A stretch of DNA of 29,199 nt from JBJFCE01 sp964437825 (GCA_964437825.1 CAYTIH010000032.1:1-29199), one strand, 5' to 3'; shown: positions 7,096 through 15,200, numbered from the stretch's first letter. Made by a program: numbers and translations. Notes: a model not told the origin generated them from the sequence alone.

Positions 7096-8739
7096 TCATT
7101 CTACTTCCGTATATTTTACATATACAATCACTAATCCCGAATAATCACTGCGCCCAATCACCTGAATCGTTTCGGGGCCGTCCACGGTAAGTCTTCTGGA
7201 CGCACCGCTAAGTCCATCAATTGTCATCGTATGATAGTCCGCCCATGCCATTCCCGCTCCGGTATTCCATAAAAGGCTTGCATCAACAGTAATATCATAG
7301 GTTCCTGCTTCCGGCAGATTCAAATTGATCTTATAATAGTTTGCTCCCCAATCCGTCTTATAGAATACACTTCCTGTTCTGGCTGTCTTAGACGCGATCT
7401 GAATTGCTTGAATATTCGCCGCCATTACTTCAAAATCTGCATCAGCCGATGTTGCCACTCCTTTGTCAGTGATTGCTGATGCAAGTAATGTCTTTCCATC
7501 ACTGACAGATTGAAAACACTCAGTTACCCTTGTTGCCAGCGCATCAATCGCACCCTGCAGGCCCGAATCATTCGACGCGAGATTGTTAATTGATTCCTGC
7601 AGTCCTGTGTCACTTGCCGCCAGAGCATTGACCGCCTCCTGCAAGCCTGCCATATTGCCTGCAAAATTCTCCGTAACTGCATTCATATTTCCTTCCAGTG
7701 CACTCCGATATTCCTCAAGCCTGCCGGAAAGAGAGGACAGATTTCCTTTTACGGTATCCACATCCGCACGCATGGCGGGAAGGTCCGTATTTAAAATATC
7801 CGTCACTTTTCCGCTTGCAGTTGTAATCTCTCCCTGCATTGCGGAAACCTTTTTTTCAATATCGGTCACATTTCCTTTCATATCCGCCACGCTGCCCTCT
7901 ATGCCGGAAACATTCCCTCCGATATCCGATATATCCGCCAAAATATCAGTAGTCTGTTTCTCAAATTCATTTTTCATTTCGGATATATTGGAATCCGCCT
8001 TTACGAGGCCTGCCTGTAAATCGGAAATAGACGTATTAACTCTTCCCATATCTGCATAAATCGTATTAATATTAGTAGAAATTCCCTCATAGATATGGTC
8101 AAAATCCTTCTCCGCCGCGTCTATGGCAGCGGACAATTCACTGTCTGTCTTCTTTCTGGCAATAATATCCTCCTGAATTTCTCCCATCTCCGTTGTAATC
8201 TCGGTAATCCGGTCCCGAATGGACAACAGGTTCTCATTCACGGCATTCGTATAGGCATCAACACCGATCAGGCTCTCCTGCGTATCTCCCGCAAAGCTTT
8301 CCATAGAATCAATCACATCGGATACCTGCCCAAGCTCCTGTTTTACCAGCGAAATTGTTTCATTGAGTCTGTCAATCTGTTCCATCTTGCCGGCAATATC
8401 CGCATCCTCCGGAACTGCTTCCTGAATTGCTTCCAGACTGCCCTGCATGGCATCCAGAGTAGTATCAAGCGTCATAATGGAGCTTTCCATTTCGTCCGCG
8501 CTGGACTGCATGGTTTCCACTACTCTGGTAACGTCTTTCACCTGTTCATTGGTCTGGTCGAGTGCCTGCTTTGTGCTGTGATTTGACTTTCTGGTATCCT
8601 GATATCCATACATTCCAAGCAGAACGACGATCAAAAACGCGGACAGCATGGATACCCCCAAAAACAAAGCTTTCAATACCGAATTCACATTCTTTTTTCC
8701 GGCAAGCTTATCTTTCATGTTCTTCATCAGCTTATCCAT
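7096..8739 (-). CDS. Membrane-anchored coiled-coil protein with phage-tail-like C-terminal region
   Basis: A 547-residue protein of unknown function. Residues about 22-45 form one membrane segment (FLGVSMLSAFLIVVLLGMYG) after a short basic cytoplasmic N-terminus. Residues 50-410 are a long coiled coil rich in S, T, D and E with recurring short units such as LASNDSGLQGAIDALA. Around 415-450 the stretch DGKTLLASAITDKGVATSAD and then FEVMAANIQAI matches a motif common in phage tail and baseplate proteins of Firmicutes. The last 94 residues look like a beta-sandwich rich in aromatic residues. The start has a very strong SD (GGGGAGGTGA) and overlaps a short upstream ORF. It could be a surface fibre or a stalk that displays the C-terminal domain outside the cell. 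No other phage genes surround it. Confidence 0.8.
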   Translation of the reverse strand: MDKLMKNMKDKLAGKKNVNSVLKALFLGVSMLSAFLIVVLLGMYGYQDTRKSNHSTKQALDQTNEQVKDVTRVVETMQSSADEMESSIMTLDTTLDAMQGSLEAIQEAVPEDADIAGKMEQIDRLNETISLVKQELGQVSDVIDSMESFAGDTQESLIGVDAYTNAVNENLLSIRDRITEITTEMGEIQEDIIARKKTDSELSAAIDAAEKDFDHIYEGISTNINTIYADMGRVNTSISDLQAGLVKADSNISEMKNEFEKQTTDILADISDIGGNVSGIEGSVADMKGNVTDIEKKVSAMQGEITTASGKVTDILNTDLPAMRADVDTVKGNLSSLSGRLEEYRSALEGNMNAVTENFAGNMAGLQEAVNALAASDTGLQESINNLASNDSGLQGAIDALATRVTECFQSVSDGKTLLASAITDKGVATSADADFEVMAANIQAIQIASKTARTGSVFYKTDWGANYYKINLNLPEAGTYDITVDASLLWNTGAGMAWADYHTMTIDGLSGASRRLTVDGPETIQVIGRSDYSGLVIVYVKYTEVE

Positions 8740-8824
8740 TCATCTCACCTCCCCTCTGTCCCACCGCGTACGGGCTGCGGAATTTTTTCGCGCACTTAAC
8801 CTGTTTCCTTGTTCCATTTGCCAT
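8732..8824 (-). CDS. Small basic ORF overlapping the coiled-coil gene start
   Basis: A 30-codon frame beginning MANGTRKQVKCAKKFRSPY and ending at 8732, eight bases inside the coiled-coil gene. AAGGAG lies at 8834-8839, nine bases before the ATG at 8824; another in-frame ATG is at 8830. The product is basic and has no recognised family. The overlap means ribosomes finishing this frame stop right at the next start codon, so it may be a coupling ORF as much as a functional peptide. Confidence 0.45.
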   Translation of the reverse strand: MANGTRKQVKCAKKFRSPYAVGQRGGEMNG

Positions 8825-8899
8825 AAGCATTTTCTCCTTTTCTAAAAAGATTTCATAAATAGATTGTGTGAACTTCGGGCGAAACGCCGGAAATGAATA

Positions 8900-8932
8900 A
8901 AAAGAAAAAATAAGAATCAGAAGATCTCTGAT
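8900..8932 (-). terminator. Weak terminator-like hairpin
   Basis: ATCAGA (8916-8921) pairs with TCTGAT (8927-8932) around 5 nt. On the minus strand it is followed by TCTTATTTTTTC. It lies between the FeoB-associated gene and the small ORF before the coiled-coil gene, so it could end leftover read-through. Confidence 0.4.
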
Positions 8933-9052
8933 GAGTAATAGCTTACCTCAACCGCTTTTATTTGTCGATATGCAAAATTGCCAAAATTCTCACAAAATTC
9001 TCGTCATGTAAATTCCCCTGAGCATACTTTTCAGCGCCCGAATCCCACGCAG

Positions 9053-9085
9053 CAAAAAAGACACTGCCGTGCAATGACAATGTCT
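9053..9085 (-). terminator. Terminator of the FeoB-associated gene
   Basis: On the minus strand AGACATTG (9078-9085) pairs with CAGTGTCT (9059-9066), 8 bp including one G-U, followed by six T (9053-9058). It sits 40 nt after the stop at 9125. Confidence 0.7.
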
Positions 9086-9124
9086 TTATAAAAGAGATAC
9101 ACATGTATGTGATGCTATGTATTT

Positions 9125-9262
9125 TTATAAGTGACAGCGTCCGCCGCAATGTGCGCAATCTCCGCCGCAGGAAGATTTTCCCGCCTTTTTGTCCTTTACC
9201 ATCTTACGGATAATCAAACCGACAACTGCCACAAGGGCTGCTAAAACAACGATTGTTCCCAT
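9125..9262 (-). CDS. FeoB-associated Cys-rich membrane protein
   Basis: A 45-residue protein with one N-terminal membrane helix (MGTIVVLAALVAVVGLIIRK), a lysine-rich turn and a C-terminal cluster CGGDCAHCGGRCH. This order matches the FeoB-associated Cys-rich membrane proteins usually encoded beside the ferrous iron transporter FeoB, where they are thought to aid iron uptake or metal handling. Here no feoA or feoB is present in the window, so the gene is an orphan copy. AGGAG lies 7 nt before the ATG at 9262. It has its own promoter at 9299-9327 and its own terminator, and so appears monocistronic. Confidence 0.85.
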   Translation of the reverse strand: MGTIVVLAALVAVVGLIIRKMVKDKKAGKSSCGGDCAHCGGRCHL

Positions 9263-9295
9263 ATGAATTCTCCTATCTGCGTTCCCGCTTCTATG

Positions 9296-9311
9296 GTTAG
9301 TATATGCTAAC
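9296..9311. promoter_or_regulatory. Palindromic operator over the -10 of the FeoB-associated gene
   Basis: GTTAG, six bases, CTAAC overlaps the -10 at 9299-9304. Dyads built on GTTAG/CTAAC resemble sites of DtxR-type iron repressors, which would fit an iron-related gene, but the regulator is not known. Confidence 0.45.
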
Positions 9312-9327
9312 TTCGGTCAGTTGTAAA
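9299..9327 (-). promoter_or_regulatory. Promoter of the FeoB-associated gene
   Basis: On the minus strand TTTACA (9322-9327), a 17-nt spacer and TATACT (9299-9304). It starts just after the stop codon of the upstream GTPase gene (9337). Confidence 0.65.
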
Positions 9328-9336
9328 TACTTTTTT

Positions 9337-12033
9337 TCATCTTTTTGAGAAATTACTAAACATTTGATCCCCAAGTCTTGAAATCGATCCGCTCTTTCTT
9401 TCCTGAAGCTTCTCCCTGAGGTTCTCCGCGGCCCGTAAAACTTCCTCCTGAAACTCTCTGGAGGAAATCAGCGCGCAGCCCTGTCCCCTGATGATAATCT
9501 GTTCCAGCCCGTCCGAGGTAACCACTGTCACACGGTATTTCCTTCCGTTTTCATGCGCAAATTTCTCAATATACTGGTCTGCAGTCTCGGCTTCCTTGGT
9601 ATATACTACATTGATATTGTGATAATCCAGCGCCTCCGTATCGTGTCCTTTTACCCGATATGCGTCAAACACTACGATCAACTCACACTGTCTGATTCCC
9701 TGATAATTGCATAGGATATCCATGAGTTTTCCTCTGGCACTGTCCACATTGGCCTGCGCCAGCTCCTTCAGTTCCTCCCATGCAAAGATCACATTATAGC
9801 CGTCCACCAACAGATATTCCTGCTTTGCCGTTTCCTCATACGCGCGGTAGGTTCTGGTGACGGCGGGAACGGACGCTTCCTTTTTCCGTTTCCAGCCCGC
9901 AGACCCGGATTGATTTCCCTTTCTGTTGGCATACATGGTTTTCTCCAAAATGGCGTCAATTTCCTCCGTACCCAAAAAACGCTCCTCTGTTTTTACCGTA
10001 TGCTTCGCACCAAAAGTCATACTCCGGTCATAGCAGCCAAACCTCTCGTTTCCTGCGGTGTTCTCCGACTGGCCGAGTTCTTTACCGTCCGCTTCCGGCA
10101 GCGCAGGATTACATCCATGTTCCAGATGCATATAATCAAAAACGCGGTCCCACGGTACAATAAAACCTGCTCCGTGAGCGCAGAACACGGAATCCGGCGT
10201 ATTGGCAGGATCCGCTTCGGGATCGTAATTCTTCCGGAGCAATACTTCCTCCGTATTATGGCAAGGCCCATATCCCCTGAGTGCGCATGTCAATCGTCCC
10301 AGTCCTTTGGTGTAGGCAAGCACCTCTCTTTGATAATCCCCAAGCGCACAGACAGGTATACTCCCCCTGAAAAGAGCCATTTCTCCGCTTTGCTCCGGCA
10401 CGGTAAACGTTCCGTGCCTTAGCTCCAGATCGGTCATCGCCCTGCCGATCATCTGCCGGGGTACCTCAAGCACATAATCATAATACGGTTCCAGCAAAAC
10501 ATTCTCCGCCTGCATCAAACCCTGGCGCACGGCTCGATAGGCTGCCTGCCTGAAATCCCCTCCCTCGGTATGCTTCAAATGCGCTTTGCCTGCAATCAGG
10601 GTAATCCGCATATCCGTAATGGACGCGCCCGTAAGTACTCCGGTATGCTCCCGCTCCCTCAAATGGGTCAGGACCAGTCTCTGCCAGTTCCTGTCCAGAT
10701 CATCTTCGCTGACTTTGGTATCAAAAACAAGCCCGCTGCCCGCCTCTCCCGGCTCCATAAGCAGATGTACCTCCGCATAATGGCGCAGCGGTTCGAAATG
10801 TCCCACCCCGATCACGGGCGCTGCAATGGTTTCCTTATAAACAATTTCTCCCGTTTCAAAAGAGACCTCCGTCTGAAAACGTTCTTTGATCAGCTCCTTT
10901 AGGATTTCGATTTGCACCTCGCCCATGATTTGCGCATGGATTTCCTGAACCTCTTTCTTCCACAGGATATGGAGCTCCGGTTCCTCTTCCTCCAACTGAC
11001 GGAGCTTTGGCAGCATCTGCGCCGCATCCGTCCCCTCCTGCAGACAAATCCGGTAATTTAATACCGGCTCAAGTAACGGCAGGGATGCATCCGCCTCCAT
11101 GCCATAGCCCTCTCCGATCCGGCTTTGGGACAGGCCTGTCACCGCGCAGACCTCTCCGGCCGCGGCCTCGTCCTTCACGATATATTTCATACCAGAATAC
11201 ATTCTGATCTGATTGACCTTTTCGTCCGCTTCCTGCCCGGACAGAACGGATTTTACCCTCAGTACTCCGCCCGTGATTTTCATATGTGTCAACCGGTTTC
11301 CCAGTTCATCCCTGCTGATTTTATATACCCGCGCCCCAAAGGTCTGCGGATATTCCGGCGCTTTGGCGTACGCATCCAGCGCCGAAAGCAGTTCCTTTAC
11401 GCCCTCCGTTTTCAGGGCCGAACCAAAAAAGCACGGAAATATTTTGCGCTGCGTAATCAGACGGCGGATCCGTTCCTGCGTAATCCTACCGTCTTGTAAA
11501 AATTCCTCCATTGCGGATTCATCCGTCATGGCGATATTGTCAAAAAACGCCTCCGATTCCTGATCGGAAAAGTCCACACACCCTTCGGAAAATTGTTTTC
11601 TGACCGACAAAAGCAAAGCTGCTCCGTCCGCTCCCGGCTGATCCATTTTATTAAAAAATATAACAGTAGGAACCCTGTACTGATGTAACAGCCGCCACAG
11701 AGTAATCGTATGTCCCTGGATTCCGTCCGGACCGCTGATAACCAAAATCGCATAATCCAGCACCTGAAGCGTTCGTTCCATTTCCGCCGAAAAATCCACA
11801 TGTCCGGGCGTGTCAAGTAACGTAAAGGCAGTATCCCCATAGGTAAATACTGCCTGTTTTGCATAAATCGTAATTCCTCTGCTGCGCTCCATGGTATCGG
11901 TATCCAGAAAGGAGTCCCCCTTGTCCACCCGTCCGAGCTTTCGAATCGCTCCGCTTTCATACAGCATGCCTTCCGATAAAGTAGTCTTTCCTGAGTCAAC
12001 ATGTGCCACAATCCCTAATACTATTTTTTTCAT
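9337..12033 (-). CDS. TetM-like ribosomal GTPase fused to a YacP/Rae1-like NYN nuclease domain
   Basis: An 898-residue fusion. Residues 1-about 660 form a translation-factor GTPase of the EF-G/TetM type: G1 AHVDSGKT (10-17), G2 RGITI (52-56), G3 DTPGH (74-78), G4 NKMD (128-131), then the beta-barrel and EF-G domain III-V regions (LEVPRQMIGRAMTDLELRHG). About 80 residues of linker lead to an NYN domain from about 741. Its marks are LLVDGYNVI, VVFDAY, KEAETADQYIE and VVTSDGLEQ, giving acidic residues at D744, D790, D819 and D841. These closely follow Bacillus YacP/Rae1, an endoribonuclease acting in the ribosomal A site. It lies 27 nt after the sensor kinase gene. It should not be read as a proven tetracycline-resistance gene. 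The gap holds a palindrome at 12046-12059 and shows no good SD. Confidence 0.92.
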   Translation of the reverse strand: MKKIVLGIVAHVDSGKTTLSEGMLYESGAIRKLGRVDKGDSFLDTDTMERSRGITIYAKQAVFTYGDTAFTLLDTPGHVDFSAEMERTLQVLDYAILVISGPDGIQGHTITLWRLLHQYRVPTVIFFNKMDQPGADGAALLLSVRKQFSEGCVDFSDQESEAFFDNIAMTDESAMEEFLQDGRITQERIRRLITQRKIFPCFFGSALKTEGVKELLSALDAYAKAPEYPQTFGARVYKISRDELGNRLTHMKITGGVLRVKSVLSGQEADEKVNQIRMYSGMKYIVKDEAAAGEVCAVTGLSQSRIGEGYGMEADASLPLLEPVLNYRICLQEGTDAAQMLPKLRQLEEEEPELHILWKKEVQEIHAQIMGEVQIEILKELIKERFQTEVSFETGEIVYKETIAAPVIGVGHFEPLRHYAEVHLLMEPGEAGSGLVFDTKVSEDDLDRNWQRLVLTHLREREHTGVLTGASITDMRITLIAGKAHLKHTEGGDFRQAAYRAVRQGLMQAENVLLEPYYDYVLEVPRQMIGRAMTDLELRHGTFTVPEQSGEMALFRGSIPVCALGDYQREVLAYTKGLGRLTCALRGYGPCHNTEEVLLRKNYDPEADPANTPDSVFCAHGAGFIVPWDRVFDYMHLEHGCNPALPEADGKELGQSENTAGNERFGCYDRSMTFGAKHTVKTEERFLGTEEIDAILEKTMYANRKGNQSGSAGWKRKKEASVPAVTRTYRAYEETAKQEYLLVDGYNVIFAWEELKELAQANVDSARGKLMDILCNYQGIRQCELIVVFDAYRVKGHDTEALDYHNINVVYTKEAETADQYIEKFAHENGRKYRVTVVTSDGLEQIIIRGQGCALISSREFQEEVLRAAENLREKLQERKSGSISRLGDQMFSNFSKR

Positions 12034-12045
12034 ATTTTATTTCTG

Positions 12046-12059
12046 CCGGACCTGTCCGG
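12046..12059. promoter_or_regulatory. Palindrome between kinase stop and GTPase start
   Basis: CCGGAC, two bases, GTCCGG lies just after the kinase stop codon and 12 nt before the GTPase ATG. The only AGG in this gap is inside the palindrome, so a hairpin here would limit independent initiation of the GTPase gene. Confidence 0.4.
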
Positions 12060-12060
12060 A

Positions 12061-14598
12061 TTATATCCCTTCTCTTAAATATTTCTGCGCTTCATCAATC
12101 GTACGGACATACCGTTCCATCGTACCGGCATGGTATTCCCTGATAAAAGCAGTCTGCGCCGTGACATTATCTCCCTCCAAAATACTCTTGGCCGCAGTCT
12201 CCAGCATCAGGCACTGCTGCGAAAATTCCTTTGCGCCGATATTAAGCGCCATAGCCTTCAGGGTATGAATATGAATCTCATAATTTTTCCAGTCACCGCT
12301 CTTACAGCAACGTTCCAGCTCAGTGCGTTTTTCATCCGACATATTGCAATAGTTCTTCAGCGCTTCCGTATACAATTTTTTGCTGCTTCCGCAATACTGT
12401 AAACCAAGAGAAACATTCAAATACTTCCGGTCCGTGAACGCGTCCCTCGTCTGTTCCTCCTCCATCTTCTGCAGCTTACTTTCACTGATATATTTCTTTA
12501 TGGTGTCTTCCAATAAAGTCCCTGTAATAGGCTTACTGAGATAATCATCAAATCCGGCTTTCAGATACATTTCACGAACTCCCGAAACAGCGTTGGCTGT
12601 CAGCGCTATCACAGGCGTATCCGCACATAGATTGTTTTCCAGAGTCTTTGATTTCTTCAGCGTCTCTATTCCGTCCATTTCAGGCATCATATGATCCAGC
12701 AAAATTACATCAAAGTTCTTTTTCTGCATCCATTCCAGCGCCTCTTTTCCGCCGGTACAGGTTTGTATCTGTATCTGCGTTTTCTTTAGAAGATTCGATA
12801 CCACCTTCAAATTCATGACACTGTCATCAACAACCAGAATCGATGCCTCCGGTGCTATAAAGCTTTCATGATATGATCCTTCGGATTGCACATATTTTTT
12901 GTAACGCTCCTTAAAGTTTTCAATCTTTGCCTGACCGATAATCTTCTGAGGAATATACACGGTAAATACGGAGCCCACCTCATATACGCTTGTTACCTCC
13001 GTCCTGCCGTTCATCTGATCTACCAGTCTGCCTGTAATCGCAAGCCCTAAGCCGGTACCTTCAATATTCCTGTTTTCCTTCATATTCAGGCGCTGAAAAT
13101 CCCTGAAAAGTGCGGGAATATCTTCTTTTTTGATACCGATTCCGCTGTCCTTGACTTCAATTTTGAGCATCACCTGATCATCCTTCATCCATTCGCTTGC
13201 GACGGCAAATCCGACAAATCCCCGCTTGGTATATTTCACGGCGTTCGAAAGAAGGTTCACCATGACCTGACGAATTCTGGCATCATCCCCATACAATTCG
13301 TCCGGCAGCTCCTCGTCGACCTCAATCCGGAATTCCAATCCCTTCTGGTCCGCTCTGATTTTAATCATATTGACAACATCGTTTAACAAAGAACAAAGAT
13401 AATAAGAATGCTCATTAATCTCCATTTTTCCGGATTCAATCTTGGAAAAATCCAAAATATCGTTAATGATGGACAACAGGCTCTGGCTGGCGCTCTGAAT
13501 ATTGTCCGCATACTCCCTGATATTGTCATCCTTGCTTTCCCTGAGTATCATTTCATTCATGCCGATAACCGCATTGATCGGAGTACGGATTTCATGGGAC
13601 ATATTGGCAAGGAATTCGCTTTTGGCAGTATTCGCCTTTTCCGCCGCAATCTTGGCCTTCTCTGCCGCAATCTTGGCCTCTCTCAGTTCTTCGCCCTCTC
13701 CCGCCTTCTCCTGCGTACTCAATAAATAAACAGTCACGATCGCAAGTAAAAGCCAAAAAAATCCCACTGTGCATATTACAGTCCCGATAATCAGATACAG
13801 GTTCCGGAACACCGCCGAACGCGGAACCGTCCCGATCAGATAAAAATCACAGTCTTCCACCTCAGCGGCAAACAGATATGCCTTTTTCTGCGCACCCTTT
13901 CCAAAGACAACTGCAACGCCTGTTTGATTTATCTCCTTCTCTATCGCACCTTCTACACTCTGAAACTCGGCCGGATCTATCATCATTGTCCCGTCCTGCC
14001 CGCAAAGCTGCATCAGCACATAACCATTCCCATCGACCAGCGCTGCTTTTCCTTTGCCGTCATAACAGGCAAGCTTGATTTCCTCCGCAAGTTCTGCGCT
14101 CTCATATAATCGATAGAGAACATATGCGACCTTCTCTCCCTGATAGACAGGTACCGCATATAAAAAACGATTTCCCGCACTGTTATAAGCAGAATAAGAA
14201 ACAGACGCTTTTCCTGCGAAGGCATCGGCAATCCCCGCAAACTCCGAAGCATCCAGATCCTGTCCGTATACAACGGTTCCGTCCGGCTCAAGCAATCCGT
14301 AAGAGTCCCCCCGCTCCATGTCGCCAAACATGTCCCCAAAAACATCAGCCGGGTCATCCTCATGTCCGGAAATCAGCCCCGCCAGATCGGATAGACCGAT
14401 AAGCTCGGACTCCATTCTGCCGCCGACCAGATCGGCCAGAAGCTGCGCCTGTCCTGCAATCTGATTCTCCAGATTTCCGTTGATCACGCTGTGAATCCTG
14501 AACCACAAAAAAACAGCAATCAAAAGAAATACAAGCAGATATACAATCACTGCCGGAATTGCAGTCTTTAATTGATTGAAACGTAATTTCGCTTTCAA
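12061..14598 (-). CDS. Hybrid sensor histidine kinase with receiver and Hpt domains
   Basis: An 845-residue membrane sensor. TM1 is at about 13-35 and TM2 at about 265-293, enclosing an extracytoplasmic sensor domain of the Cache/PAS-like type (not assigned further). After TM2 a short repeated coil (AKIAAEKAKIAAEKANTAK) leads to the HisKA box SEFLANMSHEIRTPINAVIG with His335. The ATPase domain has N452 in NLLSNAVKYT and the glycine boxes DSGIGI and GTGLGLA. The receiver carries D635 in VILLDHMMPEMDG and K689. The C-terminal Hpt has HTLKAMALNIGA with His778. So a full His-Asp-His relay is present, but no separate output regulator lies nearby. The start codon is TTG at 14598, 7 nt after AGGGGAAGTG. 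It probably shares a transcript with the GTPase-nuclease gene downstream. Confidence 0.95.
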   Translation of the reverse strand: MKAKLRFNQLKTAIPAVIVYLLVFLLIAVFLWFRIHSVINGNLENQIAGQAQLLADLVGGRMESELIGLSDLAGLISGHEDDPADVFGDMFGDMERGDSYGLLEPDGTVVYGQDLDASEFAGIADAFAGKASVSYSAYNSAGNRFLYAVPVYQGEKVAYVLYRLYESAELAEEIKLACYDGKGKAALVDGNGYVLMQLCGQDGTMMIDPAEFQSVEGAIEKEINQTGVAVVFGKGAQKKAYLFAAEVEDCDFYLIGTVPRSAVFRNLYLIIGTVICTVGFFWLLLAIVTVYLLSTQEKAGEGEELREAKIAAEKAKIAAEKANTAKSEFLANMSHEIRTPINAVIGMNEMILRESKDDNIREYADNIQSASQSLLSIINDILDFSKIESGKMEINEHSYYLCSLLNDVVNMIKIRADQKGLEFRIEVDEELPDELYGDDARIRQVMVNLLSNAVKYTKRGFVGFAVASEWMKDDQVMLKIEVKDSGIGIKKEDIPALFRDFQRLNMKENRNIEGTGLGLAITGRLVDQMNGRTEVTSVYEVGSVFTVYIPQKIIGQAKIENFKERYKKYVQSEGSYHESFIAPEASILVVDDSVMNLKVVSNLLKKTQIQIQTCTGGKEALEWMQKKNFDVILLDHMMPEMDGIETLKKSKTLENNLCADTPVIALTANAVSGVREMYLKAGFDDYLSKPITGTLLEDTIKKYISESKLQKMEEEQTRDAFTDRKYLNVSLGLQYCGSSKKLYTEALKNYCNMSDEKRTELERCCKSGDWKNYEIHIHTLKAMALNIGAKEFSQQCLMLETAAKSILEGDNVTAQTAFIREYHAGTMERYVRTIDEAQKYLREGI

Positions 14599-14664
14599 AT
14601 AATTTCACTTCCCCTCACAGCCGGTCAGACCGTTTGCTTTCGTTGTAACGAATGACCCGTATTA

Positions 14665-14693
14665 ATTATATGAAAACAGTGCCGATATTTCAA
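14665..14693 (-). promoter_or_regulatory. Promoter of the kinase-GTPase unit
   Basis: On the minus strand TTGAAA (14688-14693), a 17-nt spacer and a consensus TATAAT (14665-14670), 67 nt upstream of the TTG start. The direct repeats at 14695-14743 begin directly upstream of its -35. Confidence 0.75.
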
Positions 14694-14694
14694 G

Positions 14695-14743
14695 TATACT
14701 GATCCCATATTATACTGATCCCATAGTTTATACTGATCCTATA
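14695..14743. repeat. Three 15-bp direct repeats upstream of the kinase promoter
   Basis: TATACTGATCCCATA occurs at 14695-14709 and 14711-14725, and with one change (TATACTGATCCTATA) at 14729-14743. The periods are 16 and 18 bp. The block abuts the -35 of the kinase promoter and lies about 30 bp from the -35 of the trxA promoter. The position is typical of activator binding sites. Confidence 0.75.
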
Positions 14744-14773
14744 TTATTATTTCAGTAACAATTCCTGTTATTG

Positions 14774-14802
14774 TTGATTTTTTCTCCGCCGCATGGCATA
14801 AT
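14774..14802 (+). promoter_or_regulatory. Promoter of trxA
   Basis: TTGATT (14774-14779), a 17-nt spacer and CATAAT (14797-14802) with an extended TGG before the -10. The expected start is near 14809, giving a leader of about 83 nt. Confidence 0.6.
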
Positions 14803-14841
14803 CAGAGTAGTAATCTGAAATTTGTTTACACTAAATAAATA

Positions 14842-14871
14842 AGTAACTGCAGCCGGGCTGAAACAGTTACT
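14842..14871 (+). promoter_or_regulatory. Two-tier hairpin in the trxA leader
   Basis: AGTAACTG (14842-14849) and CAGTTACT (14864-14871) pair perfectly and enclose a second stem CAGC/GCTG. It ends about 10 nt before the GCGAGGGA ribosome site and has no T-tract, so it may affect translation or mRNA stability. Confidence 0.45.
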
Positions 14872-14891
14872 GACGAAAGCGAGGGATTTTC

Positions 14892-15200
14892 ATGGCAGAA
14901 ATCATTAAAGAAGCCGATTTTGAAACAAAAGTATTGCAGGCCGAAAAACCTGTATTAGTAGATTTCTTTGCAACCTGGTGCGCACCCTGCAGAATGATGG
15001 GACCGGTTGTGGATGAGCTTGCGCAGTCAAACGATGCTTTCCATGTCTATAAGGTGGATATCGACGAATCCTTGCCTATTGCAGAAAGATACAATATCAT
15101 GTCCGTTCCGACCTTTATGGTATTTAAGGAAGGAAAACCAACCGCAAAATCCGTCGGCGGTCAAAGCAAAGAGGATCTGCTAAAGCTGCTTGAACGCTAA
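14892..15200 (+). CDS. trxA: Thioredoxin
   Basis: A 102-residue thioredoxin, a cytoplasmic disulfide reductase fed by thioredoxin reductase. The fold is complete: the N-terminal strand, then ATWCAPCRMMGP with the active pair Cys-Ala-Pro-Cys, the cis-proline loop MSVPTFMVFK, and the C-terminal helix. The active site reads WCAPC, not the common WCGPC, a variant that may alter redox potential. GAGGGA stands about 7 nt before the ATG. The gene is monocistronic, with its own promoter and a strong terminator. No thioredoxin reductase gene lies beside it. Confidence 0.95.
   Translation: MAEIIKEADFETKVLQAEKPVLVDFFATWCAPCRMMGPVVDELAQSNDAFHVYKVDIDESLPIAERYNIMSVPTFMVFKEGKPTAKSVGGQSKEDLLKLLER

Noticed and set aside
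9337..12033. Naming the GTPase a tetracycline resistance gene
   Set aside because: The G domain is TetM-like, but the C-terminal region diverges and carries an extra NYN domain. Resistance cannot be claimed from similarity alone.
14695..14743. CRISPR-like array
   Set aside because: Units are 15 bp with spacers of 1-3 bp, there are only three copies and no cas genes, so these are regulatory-type repeats.
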